64,000 nucleotides of DNA, from contig CP054689.1 of NCBI GenBank assembly GCA_013348725.1, positions 2,104,501-2,168,500 on the forward strand, read 5' to 3'. The notes below the pieces were generated by a model. The model searched no databases. It was not told the origin of the DNA and saw only the letters and a list, made by a program, of their open reading frames with translations. Source of the DNA: Ectothiorhodospiraceae bacterium 2226. GTDB lineage: Bacteria > Pseudomonadota > Gammaproteobacteria > GCA-013348725. How positions within the stretch are numbered: position 1 is the first letter of the stretch; the number at the start of each line of letters is the position of its first letter. Shown here piece after piece: positions 47,669 to 57,334 of this stretch. The translations under genes were made by a program, and so were the position numbers.

Positions 47669-49183
47669 CTACGAAAGAAACAGCTGGTAGGCGGGGTTGT
47701 CGGTCTCGTCCCAATAGGGGTAGCCGAGCTCGTCGAGGAAGTCCTGGAAGGCCGGCTGCTCGGCGGGCGGTACCTGGATGCCGACCAGCACGCGCCCATA
47801 CGCCGCCCCGTGGTTGCGGTAGTGGAACAGGCTGATGTTCCAGCGCTGCCCGAGGTGGGCGAGAAACCGCAGCAGCGCGCCGGGGCGCTCCGGGAACTCG
47901 AAGCGGCACAGGCGCTCGTTCTCGGCGCCGGCGCTGTGGCCGCCCACCATGTAGCGCACGTGCAGCTTGGCCATCTCGTTGTCGCTCATGTCGACCACCG
48001 GATGCCCCTGCGCGCGCAGCTTGTCGAGCAGCTCGCTCTTCTCACGCTCGCCGCCCCCCAGGCGCACGCCGACGAAGACGTGCGCCTGCTGCGGGTCGCC
48101 GTAGCGGTAGTTGAACTCGGTGATGCTGCGCAGCCCGATGGCGTCGCAGAACTGGCGGAAGCTGCCGGGCCGCTCGGCGATCGTGGCCGCGAACAGGGCC
48201 TCGCGCCGCTCGCCGAGCTCGGCGCGCTCCGAGACATGCCGCAGGCGGTCGAAGTTCATGTTGGCGCCGCTGTCGATGGCAACCAGCGTCTGGCCGCGCA
48301 CGCCCTCGCGCTGCACGTATTTCTTCAGCCCCGCCACCGCCAGCGCCCCGGCCGGTTCGGCAATCGAGCGCGTGTCGTCGAAGATGTCCTTGATCGCCGC
48401 GCACACCTCGTCGGTGCCGACCAGCAACACCTCGTCCACGCACTGGCGCGCGATGCGAAACGGCTCCGCACCGACCTGGCGCACCGCCACCCCGTCGCAG
48501 AAGATCCCCACCTGATCCAGTACCACGCGCGCATCGGCGCGCAGCGCCTCGTACATCGACGGCGCATCCACCGGCTCCACACCGATGATGCGCACCTCGG
48601 GGTAGAGGTATTTCACATAGGCGGCGATGCCGGCGATCAGGCCGCCGCCGCCCACCGGTACGAAGATCGCATGCGGCGGCCCGTCGTGCTGGCGCAGGAT
48701 CTCCACCGCCACCGTGCCTTGACCGGCGATCACGTAGGGGTCGTCGTAGGGGTGGATGAAGGTCAGCCCGCGCGCCGCGGCGAGCTTTTTGGCGTGCTGA
48801 TAGGCGTCGTCGTAGGTGTTGCCGTGCAGTTCGATCTCGGCGCCGCGATCGCGCACCGAGGCCACCTTGATCTCCGGCGTGGTCTTGGGCATCACGATCA
48901 GGCTCTTGAGCCCCAGGCGCTCGGCCGCCAGCGCCACGCCCTGGGCGTGGTTACCGGCCGAGGCGGCCACCACGCCGGCGGCGCGCTCGGCGTCGGTCAG
49001 ATGCACCAGCTTGTTGTACGCCCCGCGCAGCTTGAACGAGAACACCGGTTGCAGGTCCTCGCGTTTGAGTAGCACGCGGTTGTCCAGCCGCCGCGACAGC
49101 AGCGGCGCCGCCTCCAGGGGCGTCTCGTTGGCCACGTCGTACACGCGGGCCTTCAGGATTCTCTCTATATAGCGCTCGGGCAT
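47669..49183 (-). CDS. ilvA: Biosynthetic threonine deaminase
   Basis: A 504-aa PLP enzyme converting threonine to 2-oxobutyrate, the first step of isoleucine synthesis. PLP lysine is in FSFKLRGAYNK, the glycine loop is VPVGGGGLIAG, and the serine/threonine site is SAGNHAQGVA. Two ACT-like regulatory domains follow (about 330-420 and 425-504), as in the isoleucine-inhibited long form. ATG 49183 (MPERYIERIL) gives normal length. Divergent from the porin gene across 380 bp. Confidence 0.96.
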   Translation of the reverse strand: MPERYIERILKARVYDVANETPLEAAPLLSRRLDNRVLLKREDLQPVFSFKLRGAYNKLVHLTDAERAAGVVAASAGNHAQGVALAAERLGLKSLIVMPKTTPEIKVASVRDRGAEIELHGNTYDDAYQHAKKLAAARGLTFIHPYDDPYVIAGQGTVAVEILRQHDGPPHAIFVPVGGGGLIAGIAAYVKYLYPEVRIIGVEPVDAPSMYEALRADARVVLDQVGIFCDGVAVRQVGAEPFRIARQCVDEVLLVGTDEVCAAIKDIFDDTRSIAEPAGALAVAGLKKYVQREGVRGQTLVAIDSGANMNFDRLRHVSERAELGERREALFAATIAERPGSFRQFCDAIGLRSITEFNYRYGDPQQAHVFVGVRLGGGEREKSELLDKLRAQGHPVVDMSDNEMAKLHVRYMVGGHSAGAENERLCRFEFPERPGALLRFLAHLGQRWNISLFHYRNHGAAYGRVLVGIQVPPAEQPAFQDFLDELGYPYWDETDNPAYQLFLS

Positions 49184-49562
49184 GGCGCTAAAGGTAACAG
49201 GTCGGCCGGTGCGCTGTCGCCGTCCGCGCGTGTGGTGCGCCGGCGACACCTCCACGAGCCGGTCCGCACGGGGAGGGGCGTGGTGGAAAAAGAAGGGCCG
49301 GCGGCGCCGCGCCCGGGAACGCGCGCCAATTCCACGCTAAAGCTTTTCCGCCGCGGGTCGACAAGGCCCATGCAGCACCGGCACCCGCCGCATCGCAAGC
49401 GGCTGTTGTGGCATCAAAACAACAACAGTGGTCACATGTCGCTTTTATGAAAAAAAGTTGTTGCGAGCTTGCAATAAATTGTTATAGTGACCGCGTCGGG
49501 TGACCTAAAACAAAACCTGAACATTGCTTCCTAAGCTCCCAGTACACCAGGAGAATGACTCG
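49184..49562. other. Divergent ilvA-porin regulatory region
   Basis: About 380 bp. The right half (49405-49530) is strikingly AT-rich for this genome and holds the porin promoter at 49461-49488. It also has an imperfect inverted repeat of AACAAC and GTTGTT around 49420-49462. No gene is supported. Confidence 0.6.
49461..49488 (+). promoter_or_regulatory. Putative porin promoter
   Basis: TTGCGA (49461-49466), a 16-bp spacer and TATAGT (49483-49488) in an AT-rich island. About 75 bp upstream of the porin start, leaving a leader of roughly 65 nt. Confidence 0.6.
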
Positions 49563-50573
49563 ATGAACAAGAAGATTCTGGTATCCGCCCTGGCCGCCGC
49601 CGGCCTGGCGACTGCCCCCATGATGGCCTCCGCCACCGACGTGCGCATCTACGGCCACATCGGCATGAACATCGCGCAGATCAACGACGATTCCCCGGCC
49701 GCAGAAGCCGACAACCGCGACAGCCGTCTCGTCGCCGAAGATCCGGCCCGCGGTCGTGTGGGTATCCGCGTCAGCGAAGACCTGGGCAACGGCCTGCAGG
49801 GCGTCGGTCAGTTCGAGTGGATGGCCCGTCCGCACGACGGCACGGCCTTCGAGCAGATGCGTGAGACCTACGTCGGTCTGCAGGGCGGCTTCGGTCGCAT
49901 CGCGCTGGGCCAGTTCAACGGCGCGTACAAGCAGACGGGCGGCACCGGCTGGGATCCGTTCGTGACCACCCACCTGGAGCAGCGTCGCAGCACCGCCGGT
50001 GGCGGCGCCTACGCGCACAACTCCTTCATGCGCAACGCCGTTGAATATCGTACCGCCGATCTGGGCGGCCTGCGCGCCATCGCCCAGGTGCAGCTGGTGG
50101 GTGATGAGGATCGCGTCGATGTGAACGAGCAGGCTCACGGCAGCTACAACCTGAGCCTGAGCTACAGCATCGGCGGTATCGAGCTGATCGCGGCCCACGC
50201 TTACAGCAACGCCGCCGACGAGAGCAACACCAAGTTCGGCGCGCGCTGGGCCGAGGGTCCGCTGGCCGTGTGGGCGACCTTCGAGCAGCTCGACATCGCC
50301 GATCAGGCGGGTGGCGTCGGTGGTGCGGCCAACGCTGTCACGGGCGACGCGGTCAACGTCGGCGTGACCTATCGCATGGGCAACAACGAACTGTACGCGC
50401 ACTACGGCATGTTCGACGCCGATCAGGACGGCCGCGACGTCGATGCCATCACCCTGGGTGTCACCCATCGCATGAGCCGGAGCTTCCGCGTCTACGGTGG
50501 TGTGAAGCTCGAGGACCGCGATGTGATGGACGACCGCACCATCATGATGGTCGGCATGCGCAAGGACTTCTAA
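49563..50573 (+). CDS. General trimeric porin
   Basis: A 336-aa outer-membrane porin of the Gram-negative (OmpC/PhoE-like) family. It has a signal peptide (about 1-24, ending ASA), then DVRIYGHIGMNIAQ, the typical GRVGIRVSEDLGNGLQGVGQFEW, RETYVGLQGGFGRIALGQFN and a terminal MRKDF ending in Phe. The N-terminal arm and constriction-loop region (about 120-150) match the family. It provides diffusion of small solutes. A strong promoter and a UUCG-loop terminator frame it as a monocistronic, highly expressed gene. Confidence 0.93.
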   Translation: MNKKILVSALAAAGLATAPMMASATDVRIYGHIGMNIAQINDDSPAAEADNRDSRLVAEDPARGRVGIRVSEDLGNGLQGVGQFEWMARPHDGTAFEQMRETYVGLQGGFGRIALGQFNGAYKQTGGTGWDPFVTTHLEQRRSTAGGGAYAHNSFMRNAVEYRTADLGGLRAIAQVQLVGDEDRVDVNEQAHGSYNLSLSYSIGGIELIAAHAYSNAADESNTKFGARWAEGPLAVWATFEQLDIADQAGGVGGAANAVTGDAVNVGVTYRMGNNELYAHYGMFDADQDGRDVDAITLGVTHRMSRSFRVYGGVKLEDRDVMDDRTIMMVGMRKDF

Positions 50574-50600
50574 TAACAAGAAAGTCTGTAGCGACCTGAA

Positions 50601-50626
50601 CGGGGCCTTCGGGCCCCGTTTTTTTT
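50601..50626 (+). terminator. Porin terminator with TTCG tetraloop
   Basis: A 7-bp stem (CGGGGCC / GGCCCCG) with loop TTCG, followed by eight T. Strong Rho-independent terminator, 28 bp after the porin stop. Confidence 0.93.
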
Positions 50627-50718
50627 GTGCCTGCGAGAAGCGCTGGCGAGGTGCCCTCGGCCGCGCGTGGGCATGACGTATAATGAAACTCTGATTTGAA
50701 ACCGCACGGACAACGAAC

Positions 50719-51381
50719 ATGGCGATGACGCAGGACGAAATGAAGAAGGCCGCCGCCGAGGCGGCGCTGGAGTACGTGCAGGCGGGTGCGGTGGTGGGCG
50801 TGGGCACGGGCTCCACCGCCAACCACTTCATCGACCTGCTGGCGACCATCAAGCACAAGATCGACGGCGCGGTGGCGAGCTCAGAAGCGAGCGCACAGCG
50901 CCTGCGCGGCCACGGCATCGAGGTGCTGGACCTCAATATGGCGGGCGAGCTGCCCGTGTACGTCGACGGCGCCGATGAGGCGACCCGCCACCTGCACCTC
51001 ATCAAGGGCGGCGGCGGCGCGCTCACGCGCGAGAAGATCGTCGCCGCGGCGAGCCGCACCTTCGTGTGCGTGGCCGACGAGTCCAAGCTGGTCGACGTGC
51101 TCGGCACGTTTCCGCTGCCGGTCGAGGTCATCCCCATGGCGCGCAGCTACGTGGCGCGCGAGCTCGTGAAGCTCGGCGGCGAGCCGGTGCTGCGCGAAGG
51201 CTTCACCACCGACAACGGCAACCTCATCCTCGACGTGCACAACCTCTCCATCATGGAGCCGGTCAAGCTCGAGGAGACCATCGACCACATCGCCGGCGTG
51301 GTCACCGTGGGCATCTTCGCCCGCCGCCCCGCCGACGTGCTGCTCCTCGCCGGCCCCGACGGCGTGAAGACCCTCAAGTAG
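50719..51381 (+). CDS. rpiA: Ribose-5-phosphate isomerase A
   Basis: A 220-aa enzyme interconverting ribose 5-phosphate and ribulose 5-phosphate. Motifs: [15 protein letters not shown] (phosphate-binding), [25 protein letters not shown] (catalytic Asp), [15 protein letters not shown] and [13 protein letters not shown]. Full length. It serves the Calvin cycle with rpe (26130) and RuBisCO. Its TAG stop lies within a REP-like element. Confidence 0.97.
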   Translation: MAMTQDEMKKAAAEAALEYVQAGAVVGVGTGSTANHFIDLLATIKHKIDGAVASSEASAQRLRGHGIEVLDLNMAGELPVYVDGADEATRHLHLIKGGGGALTREKIVAAASRTFVCVADESKLVDVLGTFPLPVEVIPMARSYVARELVKLGGEPVLREGFTTDNGNLILDVHNLSIMEPVKLEETIDHIAGVVTVGIFARRPADVLLLAGPDGVKTLK

Positions 51382-51530
51382 GGCGCGAAGCAACGCGCAT
51401 TGCGCCAGCTGCGGTGGATGTTCCGATGACGCTGAAGTTGGAAGCCAGCCGATCCGCGAGCACCTAAGCGCACATCAAGCCAGTGGCCTCGTCCCTACGC
51501 CGCCGGCGCAATGCGCCGCGCTTCGCGCCC
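51378..51530. repeat. Pair of inverted REP-like elements upstream of the RAYT pseudogene
   Basis: A forward degenerate element at 51378-51406 (GGCGCGAAGCAACGCGC then ATTGCGCC) and an inverted one at 51505-51530 (GGCGCAATGCGCCGCGCTTC). They flank about 100 bp of non-coding DNA. Together with the pair at 52099 they bracket the transposase relic. Confidence 0.75.
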
Positions 51531-51543
51531 GCGCGCGGTCCCG

Positions 51544-52074
51544 GTGGCTGAGTACCGGCGGGTTTGGTAGCCCGGCGGTACCTACTTCTTTACCGTCGCG
51601 CTGCTTCGGCGCGACGGCAATGATCTCCTCACACGCCACATCGACCTGCTGCGGGCCGCGCTAGCCGAGGTGCAGGCCCGGCACCCGTGGCGGGTACATG
51701 CCTAAGTGGTGCTGCCGGACCATCTGCATTGCATCGTCGAACTCCCGCCCGATGACGCCGATTTCGCCACGCGCTGGCGCTTGATCAAATCCGGCTTCTC
51801 GATGCGTCTGCCCAAGCTCGAACACCGATCCGCCGCGCGCCTGCGTCGCGGGAAGCGCGGCGTGTGGCAGCGGCGCTACTGGGAACACCGGATCCGCGAC
51901 GAAGCCGATTACGGGGCGCACATGGACTATGTGCACATCAAGCCGATGAAACACGCCTTGGTGGGGCGGGTCGCCGATTGGCCGTACTCGACGTTCCATC
52001 GGCTGGTGGAGCAGGAGGTTTATCCGCCTGACTGGGCGGGTGGATACGAGGGTGCCGTGCCGTACAACGACTAG
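51544..52074 (+). pseudogene. REP-associated tyrosine transposase (RAYT), inactivated
   Basis: A Y1-type HUH transposase frame starting VAEYRRVW at GTG 51544. It is interrupted by TAG at 51568-51570 and TAA at 51703-51705; the frame is otherwise continuous. The catalytic HUH motif (DHLHCIVELP), the QRRYWEHRIRDEADY segment and a candidate Tyr in DYVHIKPMKHA are preserved. The C-terminal part reads DWPYSTFHRLV and PPDWAGG, typical of the family. The second stop sits where relatives have Trp (AWVVLPDH), so both stops look like point mutations. REP pairs lie on both sides. Without readthrough the gene is dead. Confidence 0.88.
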
Positions 52075-52098
52075 GCTGGCGGATGCGCGCGCATTTTC

Positions 52099-52258
52099 GT
52101 AGCGCGCAATAAGCGCAGCGCATTGCGCCGACTGCGGTAGCTGCTCCGATGAAGCTGGGGCTAGAGCATCGTCAATCGAGTGCCTTTGTCGCGACCCGCA
52201 TGCGCTTGCCGCTGTGCGAACACTGCAGGCGCCATCCGCTGCGCTTATTGCGCCCTAC
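52099..52258. repeat. Pair of inverted REP-like elements downstream of the RAYT pseudogene
   Basis: A forward element at 52099-52129 (GCGCGCAATAAGCGCAGCGC then ATTGCGCC) and an inverted copy at 52228-52258 (CTGCGCTTATTGCGCCCTAC). They are close to the elements at 21227 and 35624. They end 9 bp before the mutM stop. Confidence 0.82.
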
Positions 52259-52267
52259 GGGCTGTGC

Positions 52268-53083
52268 CTAGCGCTGGCAGCTTGGGCAGTAGAACGTCGA
52301 GCGTTGGCCTTGCTGGATGTGGCGGATGGGGGTGGCGCAGCGGGGGCAGGGCAGGTGGGGGCGGCCGTAGACCTTGAGGGCGAGTTGGAAGTAGCCGGGT
52401 TTGCCGTCGCTGGCGGCGAAGTCGCGCAAGGTGGTGCCGCCCTGCACGATGGCCGCTTCCAGCACCGCGCGGATGGCCTCGGCCAGTACCCGATAGCGCG
52501 CGCGGGAGATGCGCCCCGCCGCGCGCAGCGGGTGTATGCCGGCTATGAACAGCGCCTCGTTGGCGTAGATGTTGCCCACGCCGACGACGATGCGGCTGTC
52601 CATCAGGAACGGTTTGATCTCCACTCGCCGGCCGCGCGCGCGGCCCCAGAGGTAGTCGCCGGCGAATCCCTCGGACAGCGGTTCGGGGCCGAGGTCGCGC
52701 AACAAGGGGTGCGCCGCGTCGGCCTCGGCGGTCCACAGCACACAGCCGAAGCGCCGCGGGTCGCGCAGGCGCAGCGCCTGCCCGTCGTCGAGCACGAGGT
52801 CGACGTGGTCGTGTGTGCCGGGCGGGGTGTCGGCGGGGATCACCCGCAGGCTGCCGGACATGCCGAGGTGCAGGATCAGGGTGCCGTGCTCCAGACGCAG
52901 CAGGAGGTACTTCGCGCGCCGGGCGACGCCGGTGACGCGCTGGCCCGGTAAGGTCCGGGCGAGGTCCGCCGGCACCGGCCAGCGCAGGCGCGGGTTACGC
53001 ACCACCAGCGCCGCGACGCGGCGGCCGGTGAGGAGCGGGCGGATGCCGCGCGCGGTGGTCTCGACCTCGGGGAGTTCGGGCAT
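52268..53083 (-). CDS. mutM: Formamidopyrimidine-DNA glycosylase
   Basis: A 271-aa bifunctional DNA glycosylase/AP lyase that removes 8-oxoguanine. The invariant N-terminus MPELPEVET gives catalytic Pro2 and Glu3. A Lys in RRAKYLLL and the H2TH region ([14 protein letters not shown]) are present, and a C-terminal zinc finger (CPRC and CPSCQR) closes the protein. Its ATG overlaps the stop of the upstream DUF4340 gene (ATGA), placing it in a coupled operon with an ABC cluster. Confidence 0.97.
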   Translation of the reverse strand: MPELPEVETTARGIRPLLTGRRVAALVVRNPRLRWPVPADLARTLPGQRVTGVARRAKYLLLRLEHGTLILHLGMSGSLRVIPADTPPGTHDHVDLVLDDGQALRLRDPRRFGCVLWTAEADAAHPLLRDLGPEPLSEGFAGDYLWGRARGRRVEIKPFLMDSRIVVGVGNIYANEALFIAGIHPLRAAGRISRARYRVLAEAIRAVLEAAIVQGGTTLRDFAASDGKPGYFQLALKVYGRPHLPCPRCATPIRHIQQGQRSTFYCPSCQR

Positions 53084-54015
53084 CAGCCGGCGGAATCGGG
53101 CGCGGGCTCGGCGGGGGGCGGCGGCAGGCGCAGCAGTTTGTCTGCGCTGGCCGCCGGAATCTGGTACGCCAGGCCGTGCCCTACGCGCAGCAGCACCAGG
53201 TCGGGTTCGCGCGCCAGCACGCGGAAGGTCAGGCGGCGCCCGTCGGTGAGCTGCAGCCGGACCGTCCCGGGCTCGGCGCGCTGCTCCGTCTCGAGATGAT
53301 CGGCCTCCGCGTCGGCGCGCGGCGCGTCCGCCACCTCCGCTGTCTCGGCATGCGCCTGGACGCCGTAGGCGCTGGCATGGCGCCACGCGTCCAGCAGTGT
53401 CTGGATCTGGTCCTGCGAGGCGGCGGGCGGGTCGGAGAGCCAATCCCCGGCGTTGCGCTTGAGGGTCAGCTCCGGCAACTCCAGGCTCGCGAGTTCCGCC
53501 CCGCGCGGTAGCAGGCGCTGGCTGGCGAAGGCCGCCGGGCCGCCGCCCAGCAGCGGCGACACCATGTCCTCGATGAGGTGCACCGTGCCGCCGTTGTCCA
53601 CATAGCGTGCCTGCGACAGCGGCTCGGTATCGCCGAAGGTCAGCGTGACGTCGTCGAGGTGCAGGCGCAGCTGTGCCTCGTCGAGACCGTACGGCTCCCG
53701 ATCGTCGGGGACGAAGTGCACGTAGCTGGTGGCGCGGGCGAGATTCAGTATGCGTTCGACCAAAAAGGCATTGGCCTCCACGTCGCGCTCCACCAGCCGC
53801 CACGATTCGGCCCCCGGTGCGTTGCGCTCGAGCGTGACGCGCCGCCCCTGGCGCTCGACCACGATGCGTGTGACCGCCTCGGGCTGCAGGGCGGTGAGCC
53901 GCTCGGTGCGCTCGGGCGGCTGCCCGGGGCGCCACAGCGCGAGCGCCACCAGCCCCGCCAGCAGCAGCGTGAGGGCGAGGTTCAGCCCGATGCGCGGGTT
54001 GATGGCGCGGATCAT
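53083..54015 (-). CDS. DUF4340 membrane-anchored protein
   Basis: A 310-aa protein with one N-terminal helix (about 10-28) and a periplasmic beta-rich region; the [17 protein letters not shown] segment and later strands match the DUF4340 pattern. This family follows Gld-type ABC exporter genes in many proteobacteria, as here. Role unknown; perhaps a periplasmic adaptor or a substrate-binding part. The C-terminus is Pro-rich ([10 protein letters not shown]). Start ATG 54015 overlaps the GldG stop. Confidence 0.82.
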   Translation of the reverse strand: MIRAINPRIGLNLALTLLLAGLVALALWRPGQPPERTERLTALQPEAVTRIVVERQGRRVTLERNAPGAESWRLVERDVEANAFLVERILNLARATSYVHFVPDDREPYGLDEAQLRLHLDDVTLTFGDTEPLSQARYVDNGGTVHLIEDMVSPLLGGGPAAFASQRLLPRGAELASLELPELTLKRNAGDWLSDPPAASQDQIQTLLDAWRHASAYGVQAHAETAEVADAPRADAEADHLETEQRAEPGTVRLQLTDGRRLTFRVLAREPDLVLLRVGHGLAYQIPAASADKLLRLPPPPAEPAPDSAG

Positions 54016-55406
54016 CGCCGCCTCCGGCGCCACCAGATCCAGGTCCCGGTGCCGATCAGCCCGAGCGGCATCACCAGCAGGAACACCAGCCCCAGCAGCG
54101 CCCAGGTGGTGCTGCCGAGCGTGATCTGGGTGTCGGGGGCGCTGCGCGCCGGGATATCGATGAAGGTGTCCGCGTGCGCGAGCCAGTTCATGATGTTGTT
54201 GGCCAGATCGAGGTTGCCCTGGTTGTAGAGGAAGGCGTTGGATGCGAAGTCGCCGTCGCCCAGCACCGCGATGCGCTGCTCGTCGCGCGGTTCGGGCGCC
54301 TCGGCGTCCAGCGCCGCGTCGGCGTCCTCGGGCAGCGGGCGGGCGAGGGCGAGGCCGATCACCAGCGGCCCCGGCACGTCGCTGGACGGATCGAAGCGCA
54401 GCTCGCCCTCCAGCGGCCCCATTTCGCCCCAGGCCCGTTCGGTGCTGCGCGCCAGGGTGGTCGCCTGCCACTCCTCATGGCCCAGGTGCAGCACCCCGCG
54501 CGCCTGCGGGAACAGGGTGAGCAACTCGAAGTTGCGGGTGGCCGGATGCTCGCCGTAGCTCGCCACCACGGCAATGGCCGGGTGGCCGATGCCGAGCATC
54601 TGCGCGGCCGGGTCGACGATGACGCCGGGTTGGAACAGCAGGCCGAGTTCCTCGGCGAGCGGCTCCAACCCTTGCAGCGGACCCGGGTCCTGCAGCCACA
54701 GCAGGTTGCCGCCGGCCTCGAGGTGGCGGGAGATGAGCGCGACTATGCCCTCGGGCAGGGCCACCTGCGGGTTGCTGAGCACCAATACGTCGGTGGGGGC
54801 GGGCGGCGCGGCGTTGCCCGCCGCGCTGTAGGCCTCGACGCGGAAACCGCGCTCCGTGAGCTGCTCGGCCCAGGCGCTAAGGTCATGATTCGCGCGCCCG
54901 GCGGCACGCCGTTCGCCGTGGCCCTCCAGGAACACCACGCGCGGCTCGGTGTCGCGCAAAAGCCGCAGCACCGCCTGGGTGAGGCTCGCCTCCGAGGGCT
55001 GCGCGACGTTCTCGCGCCGCCCGCGGTACTGCGCCACGATCTCGCCCTCGACCTGCACGCCGAGCGCGCGCACCTGGTCCGGGGCGTGCGTGGGATCGAC
55101 GAAGCGCAGCGCAATGAGCGGCTGCACGCGCCGGTAGCGCTCGACCAGTTCTTCAATGGGGCGGCGCATCTCGCCCGCGCGTACGAAGGCGACCAGCTCG
55201 ACCGGCTCGTCGACGCGGCTCAGCACCGCGCGGGTCGGTTCGCTCAGCGTGTGCCGCCCGCTGGCGGTCCAGTCCGCGCGCACCGAGTACTCCACGCTCA
55301 GCCAGGCGAGCAGGCCGATCACGGCGAGGAACAGCACCAGGAACAGCCCGCCATGCAGGCGTGCCTGCCATTGGCGGGATCGGCGTAGCGAGGACCAGAG
55401 CTTCAT
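54012..55406 (-). CDS. GldG-like ABC-type transport auxiliary protein
   Basis: A 464-aa protein with an N-terminal helix (about 20-42), a long periplasmic region and a C-terminal helix (about 440-457). Family features: [28 protein letters not shown] and DVLVLSNPQ, as in GldG/DUF4350-type proteins encoded with ABC-2 transporters. In gliding bacteria the equivalent complex is needed for motility, but in proteobacteria its job is unknown. Coupled to the DUF4340 gene (ATGA overlap). Confidence 0.85.
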   Translation of the reverse strand: MKLWSSLRRSRQWQARLHGGLFLVLFLAVIGLLAWLSVEYSVRADWTASGRHTLSEPTRAVLSRVDEPVELVAFVRAGEMRRPIEELVERYRRVQPLIALRFVDPTHAPDQVRALGVQVEGEIVAQYRGRRENVAQPSEASLTQAVLRLLRDTEPRVVFLEGHGERRAAGRANHDLSAWAEQLTERGFRVEAYSAAGNAAPPAPTDVLVLSNPQVALPEGIVALISRHLEAGGNLLWLQDPGPLQGLEPLAEELGLLFQPGVIVDPAAQMLGIGHPAIAVVASYGEHPATRNFELLTLFPQARGVLHLGHEEWQATTLARSTERAWGEMGPLEGELRFDPSSDVPGPLVIGLALARPLPEDADAALDAEAPEPRDEQRIAVLGDGDFASNAFLYNQGNLDLANNIMNWLAHADTFIDIPARSAPDTQITLGSTTWALLGLVFLLVMPLGLIGTGTWIWWRRRRR

Positions 55407-55408
55407 CG

Positions 55409-56170
55409 TTACCCCCGCAGCCGGTCGGCATCCAGGCGCCGCACGCTCAGCACCAGGAAGGTCAGAATGAACAGGAGGTAATAGATCACGTCACTGCTGT
55501 CGAACACGCCGCGCAGCAGCGCCTCGTAGTGGCGCAGCATGGAGACGTAGGCGAGCAGCGGCGCATCGTCGCCGGGCGTCACGCGCGCCCCGGCCCAGTC
55601 GATGATCCAAAGCAGCAGCAGCACCGCGAAGGTGCCCACCGCGGCCACCGCCGGGTGTGCGGTGAGCGTGGACAGGAACAGCCCGACCGCCGCGAAGGCG
55701 CCGAGCAGCAGCGCGAGCCCGAGCAGGCCGGCGGCAAACAGGCCGAAGTCGAGCGTGCCGCCGAACAGCAGGCTGAGCGGCATGAGCGCGATCATGACCA
55801 GCATGATGAGCAGGAAGGTGACCACGCCGAGGTACTTGCCGAGCACGATCTCGGTCATGGATACCGGCGCGGACAACAGCAGCGGCAGCGTCTGGTTACG
55901 CCGCTCCTCGCTCACCAGGCGCATGGTCAGCAGCGGTACCGTGAGCAGCAGCACCAGCACCGAACTACCGAGCAGCGGCGCGACGATGAGCTCGGTCGCG
56001 CCGGGCGCGCCTTCCATCAGCGGCAGCTGACCCTGCACCGCGAGGAATTCCTCGACCTGGGCCAGAAACACGAACGCGAGGATCAGCTGCACCAGCCCGA
56101 GCAGGGTCCAGGCCAGCGGCGAGAGGAACAGGGCGCGCAACTCGCGCCCGGCCAGGGTGAACACCATCAT
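55409..56170 (-). CDS. ABC-2 type permease (GldF-like)
   Basis: A 253-aa inner-membrane protein with six predicted helices and the ABC-2 signature region (VSEERRNQTLPLLLSAPVS, then a glycine-rich helix). The start ATG 56170 overlaps the ATPase stop (ATGA); the stop lies 2 bp before the GldG-like gene. It forms the membrane part of the exporter with the ATPase at 56167. Substrate unknown. Confidence 0.9.
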   Translation of the reverse strand: MMVFTLAGRELRALFLSPLAWTLLGLVQLILAFVFLAQVEEFLAVQGQLPLMEGAPGATELIVAPLLGSSVLVLLLTVPLLTMRLVSEERRNQTLPLLLSAPVSMTEIVLGKYLGVVTFLLIMLVMIALMPLSLLFGGTLDFGLFAAGLLGLALLLGAFAAVGLFLSTLTAHPAVAAVGTFAVLLLLWIIDWAGARVTPGDDAPLLAYVSMLRHYEALLRGVFDSSDVIYYLLFILTFLVLSVRRLDADRLRG

Positions 56171-57132
56171 GCGGCTTGCTCTCCGTCCGCCGCGGGCTCC
56201 GCGCGGGTGATGTCGACGAAGATCTCCTCCAACGACAGGTGCTCCGGGGTCAGCTCGTACAGGCCCCAGTCGCCGGCGACCGCAGCGGCCACCAGCGCTT
56301 CCGCGGGTGAGGCGTCGCGCGCGTGATGCAAGCGAAAGCGCCCGCCTTCCAGCGCCTCGACATCCGCCACCGCCGGCAGCGCCTGCAGTGCGTCCCGTGG
56401 CGGCGGGCGGCGGAAGGCCACGCGCAGGCTGAGCGCCTGCATGCGCTGGGTCAGCCCGGCGATGGTGTCCGACAGCACCAGTTCGCCCTTGTGGATAATC
56501 TGCACCCGATCGCACACCGCCTGTACCTCGGGCAGGATGTGGGTGGACAGGATGACGCTGTGCTCCTGGGCGAGGTCGCGGATCAGCGCGCGGATCTCGC
56601 GGATCTGGATGGGATCGAGGCCTACCGTGGGCTCGTCCAGGATCACCACCTTGGGCGCATGCAGGATGGCCTGCGCGATGCCCACGCGCTGCTGATAACC
56701 CTTGGACAGGTTGCCGATCAGGCGCGCGCCCATCTCGGTGAGGCCGCAGCGCTGTTTGGCGCGCAACACCGCGGCGGCCACCTCGATGCGCGGCACGCGG
56801 TGCAGGCGGGCGCAAAAACGCAGGAACTCGTCCACCGTGAAGTCGCGGTACAGGGGCGGCTGCTCCGGCAGGTAGCCGAGCGCCGCCTTGGCCGCGCGCG
56901 GTGAGGCCACGATGTCGATCCCGTCGATCAGCACGCGTCCCTCGCTGGGGGCGAGGTTGCCGGTGATCATCTGCATGGTGGTGGACTTGCCGGCGCCGTT
57001 GGGGCCGAGAAAGCCGAGCACCTCGCCGCGGCGCATCGTGAAGCTGACCTCGCGCACCGCGGCGCGCGCGCCGTAGTAGCGCGATACCTGCTCCACCTGT
57101 ACCAGGGACGCGGCCGTATCCTGCGTGCTCAT
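56167..57132 (-). CDS. ABC transporter ATP-binding protein (GldA-like)
   Basis: A 321-aa ATPase. Walker A is GPNGAGKSTT, the Q-loop is YLPEQPPLYRDFTV, the signature is LSKGYQQRVGIA (Lys in place of Gly, as in GldA and CcmA types), Walker B is VVILDEPTVGLDP, and the switch His is in STHILPE. A C-terminal about 90-residue domain (LRVAFRRPPPRD onwards) is typical of GldA-like proteins. First gene of the minus-strand cluster; the start ATG 57132 follows CAGGAAC. Confidence 0.93.
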   Translation of the reverse strand: MSTQDTAASLVQVEQVSRYYGARAAVREVSFTMRRGEVLGFLGPNGAGKSTTMQMITGNLAPSEGRVLIDGIDIVASPRAAKAALGYLPEQPPLYRDFTVDEFLRFCARLHRVPRIEVAAAVLRAKQRCGLTEMGARLIGNLSKGYQQRVGIAQAILHAPKVVILDEPTVGLDPIQIREIRALIRDLAQEHSVILSTHILPEVQAVCDRVQIIHKGELVLSDTIAGLTQRMQALSLRVAFRRPPPRDALQALPAVADVEALEGGRFRLHHARDASPAEALVAAAVAGDWGLYELTPEHLSLEEIFVDITRAEPAADGEQAA

Positions 57133-57334
57133 GCGTTGTTCCTGCGCCAGAAGGGTTGCGCCGTGCGGCGGTGGTGGAGGGCGCACTCGACGCGCCTCCC
57201 GCGCCCGCTCAGAATAGGCGCCGGCATTGTGTGATCGCCCGCCGCTCCGTGTCACCCGGAGGCGGCGGCGCGGCCCTAGTATACCGAGGGCGCCCGCCGC
57301 GACAAGGCGACCCCTCACCAGAACCAGGAGCCCG

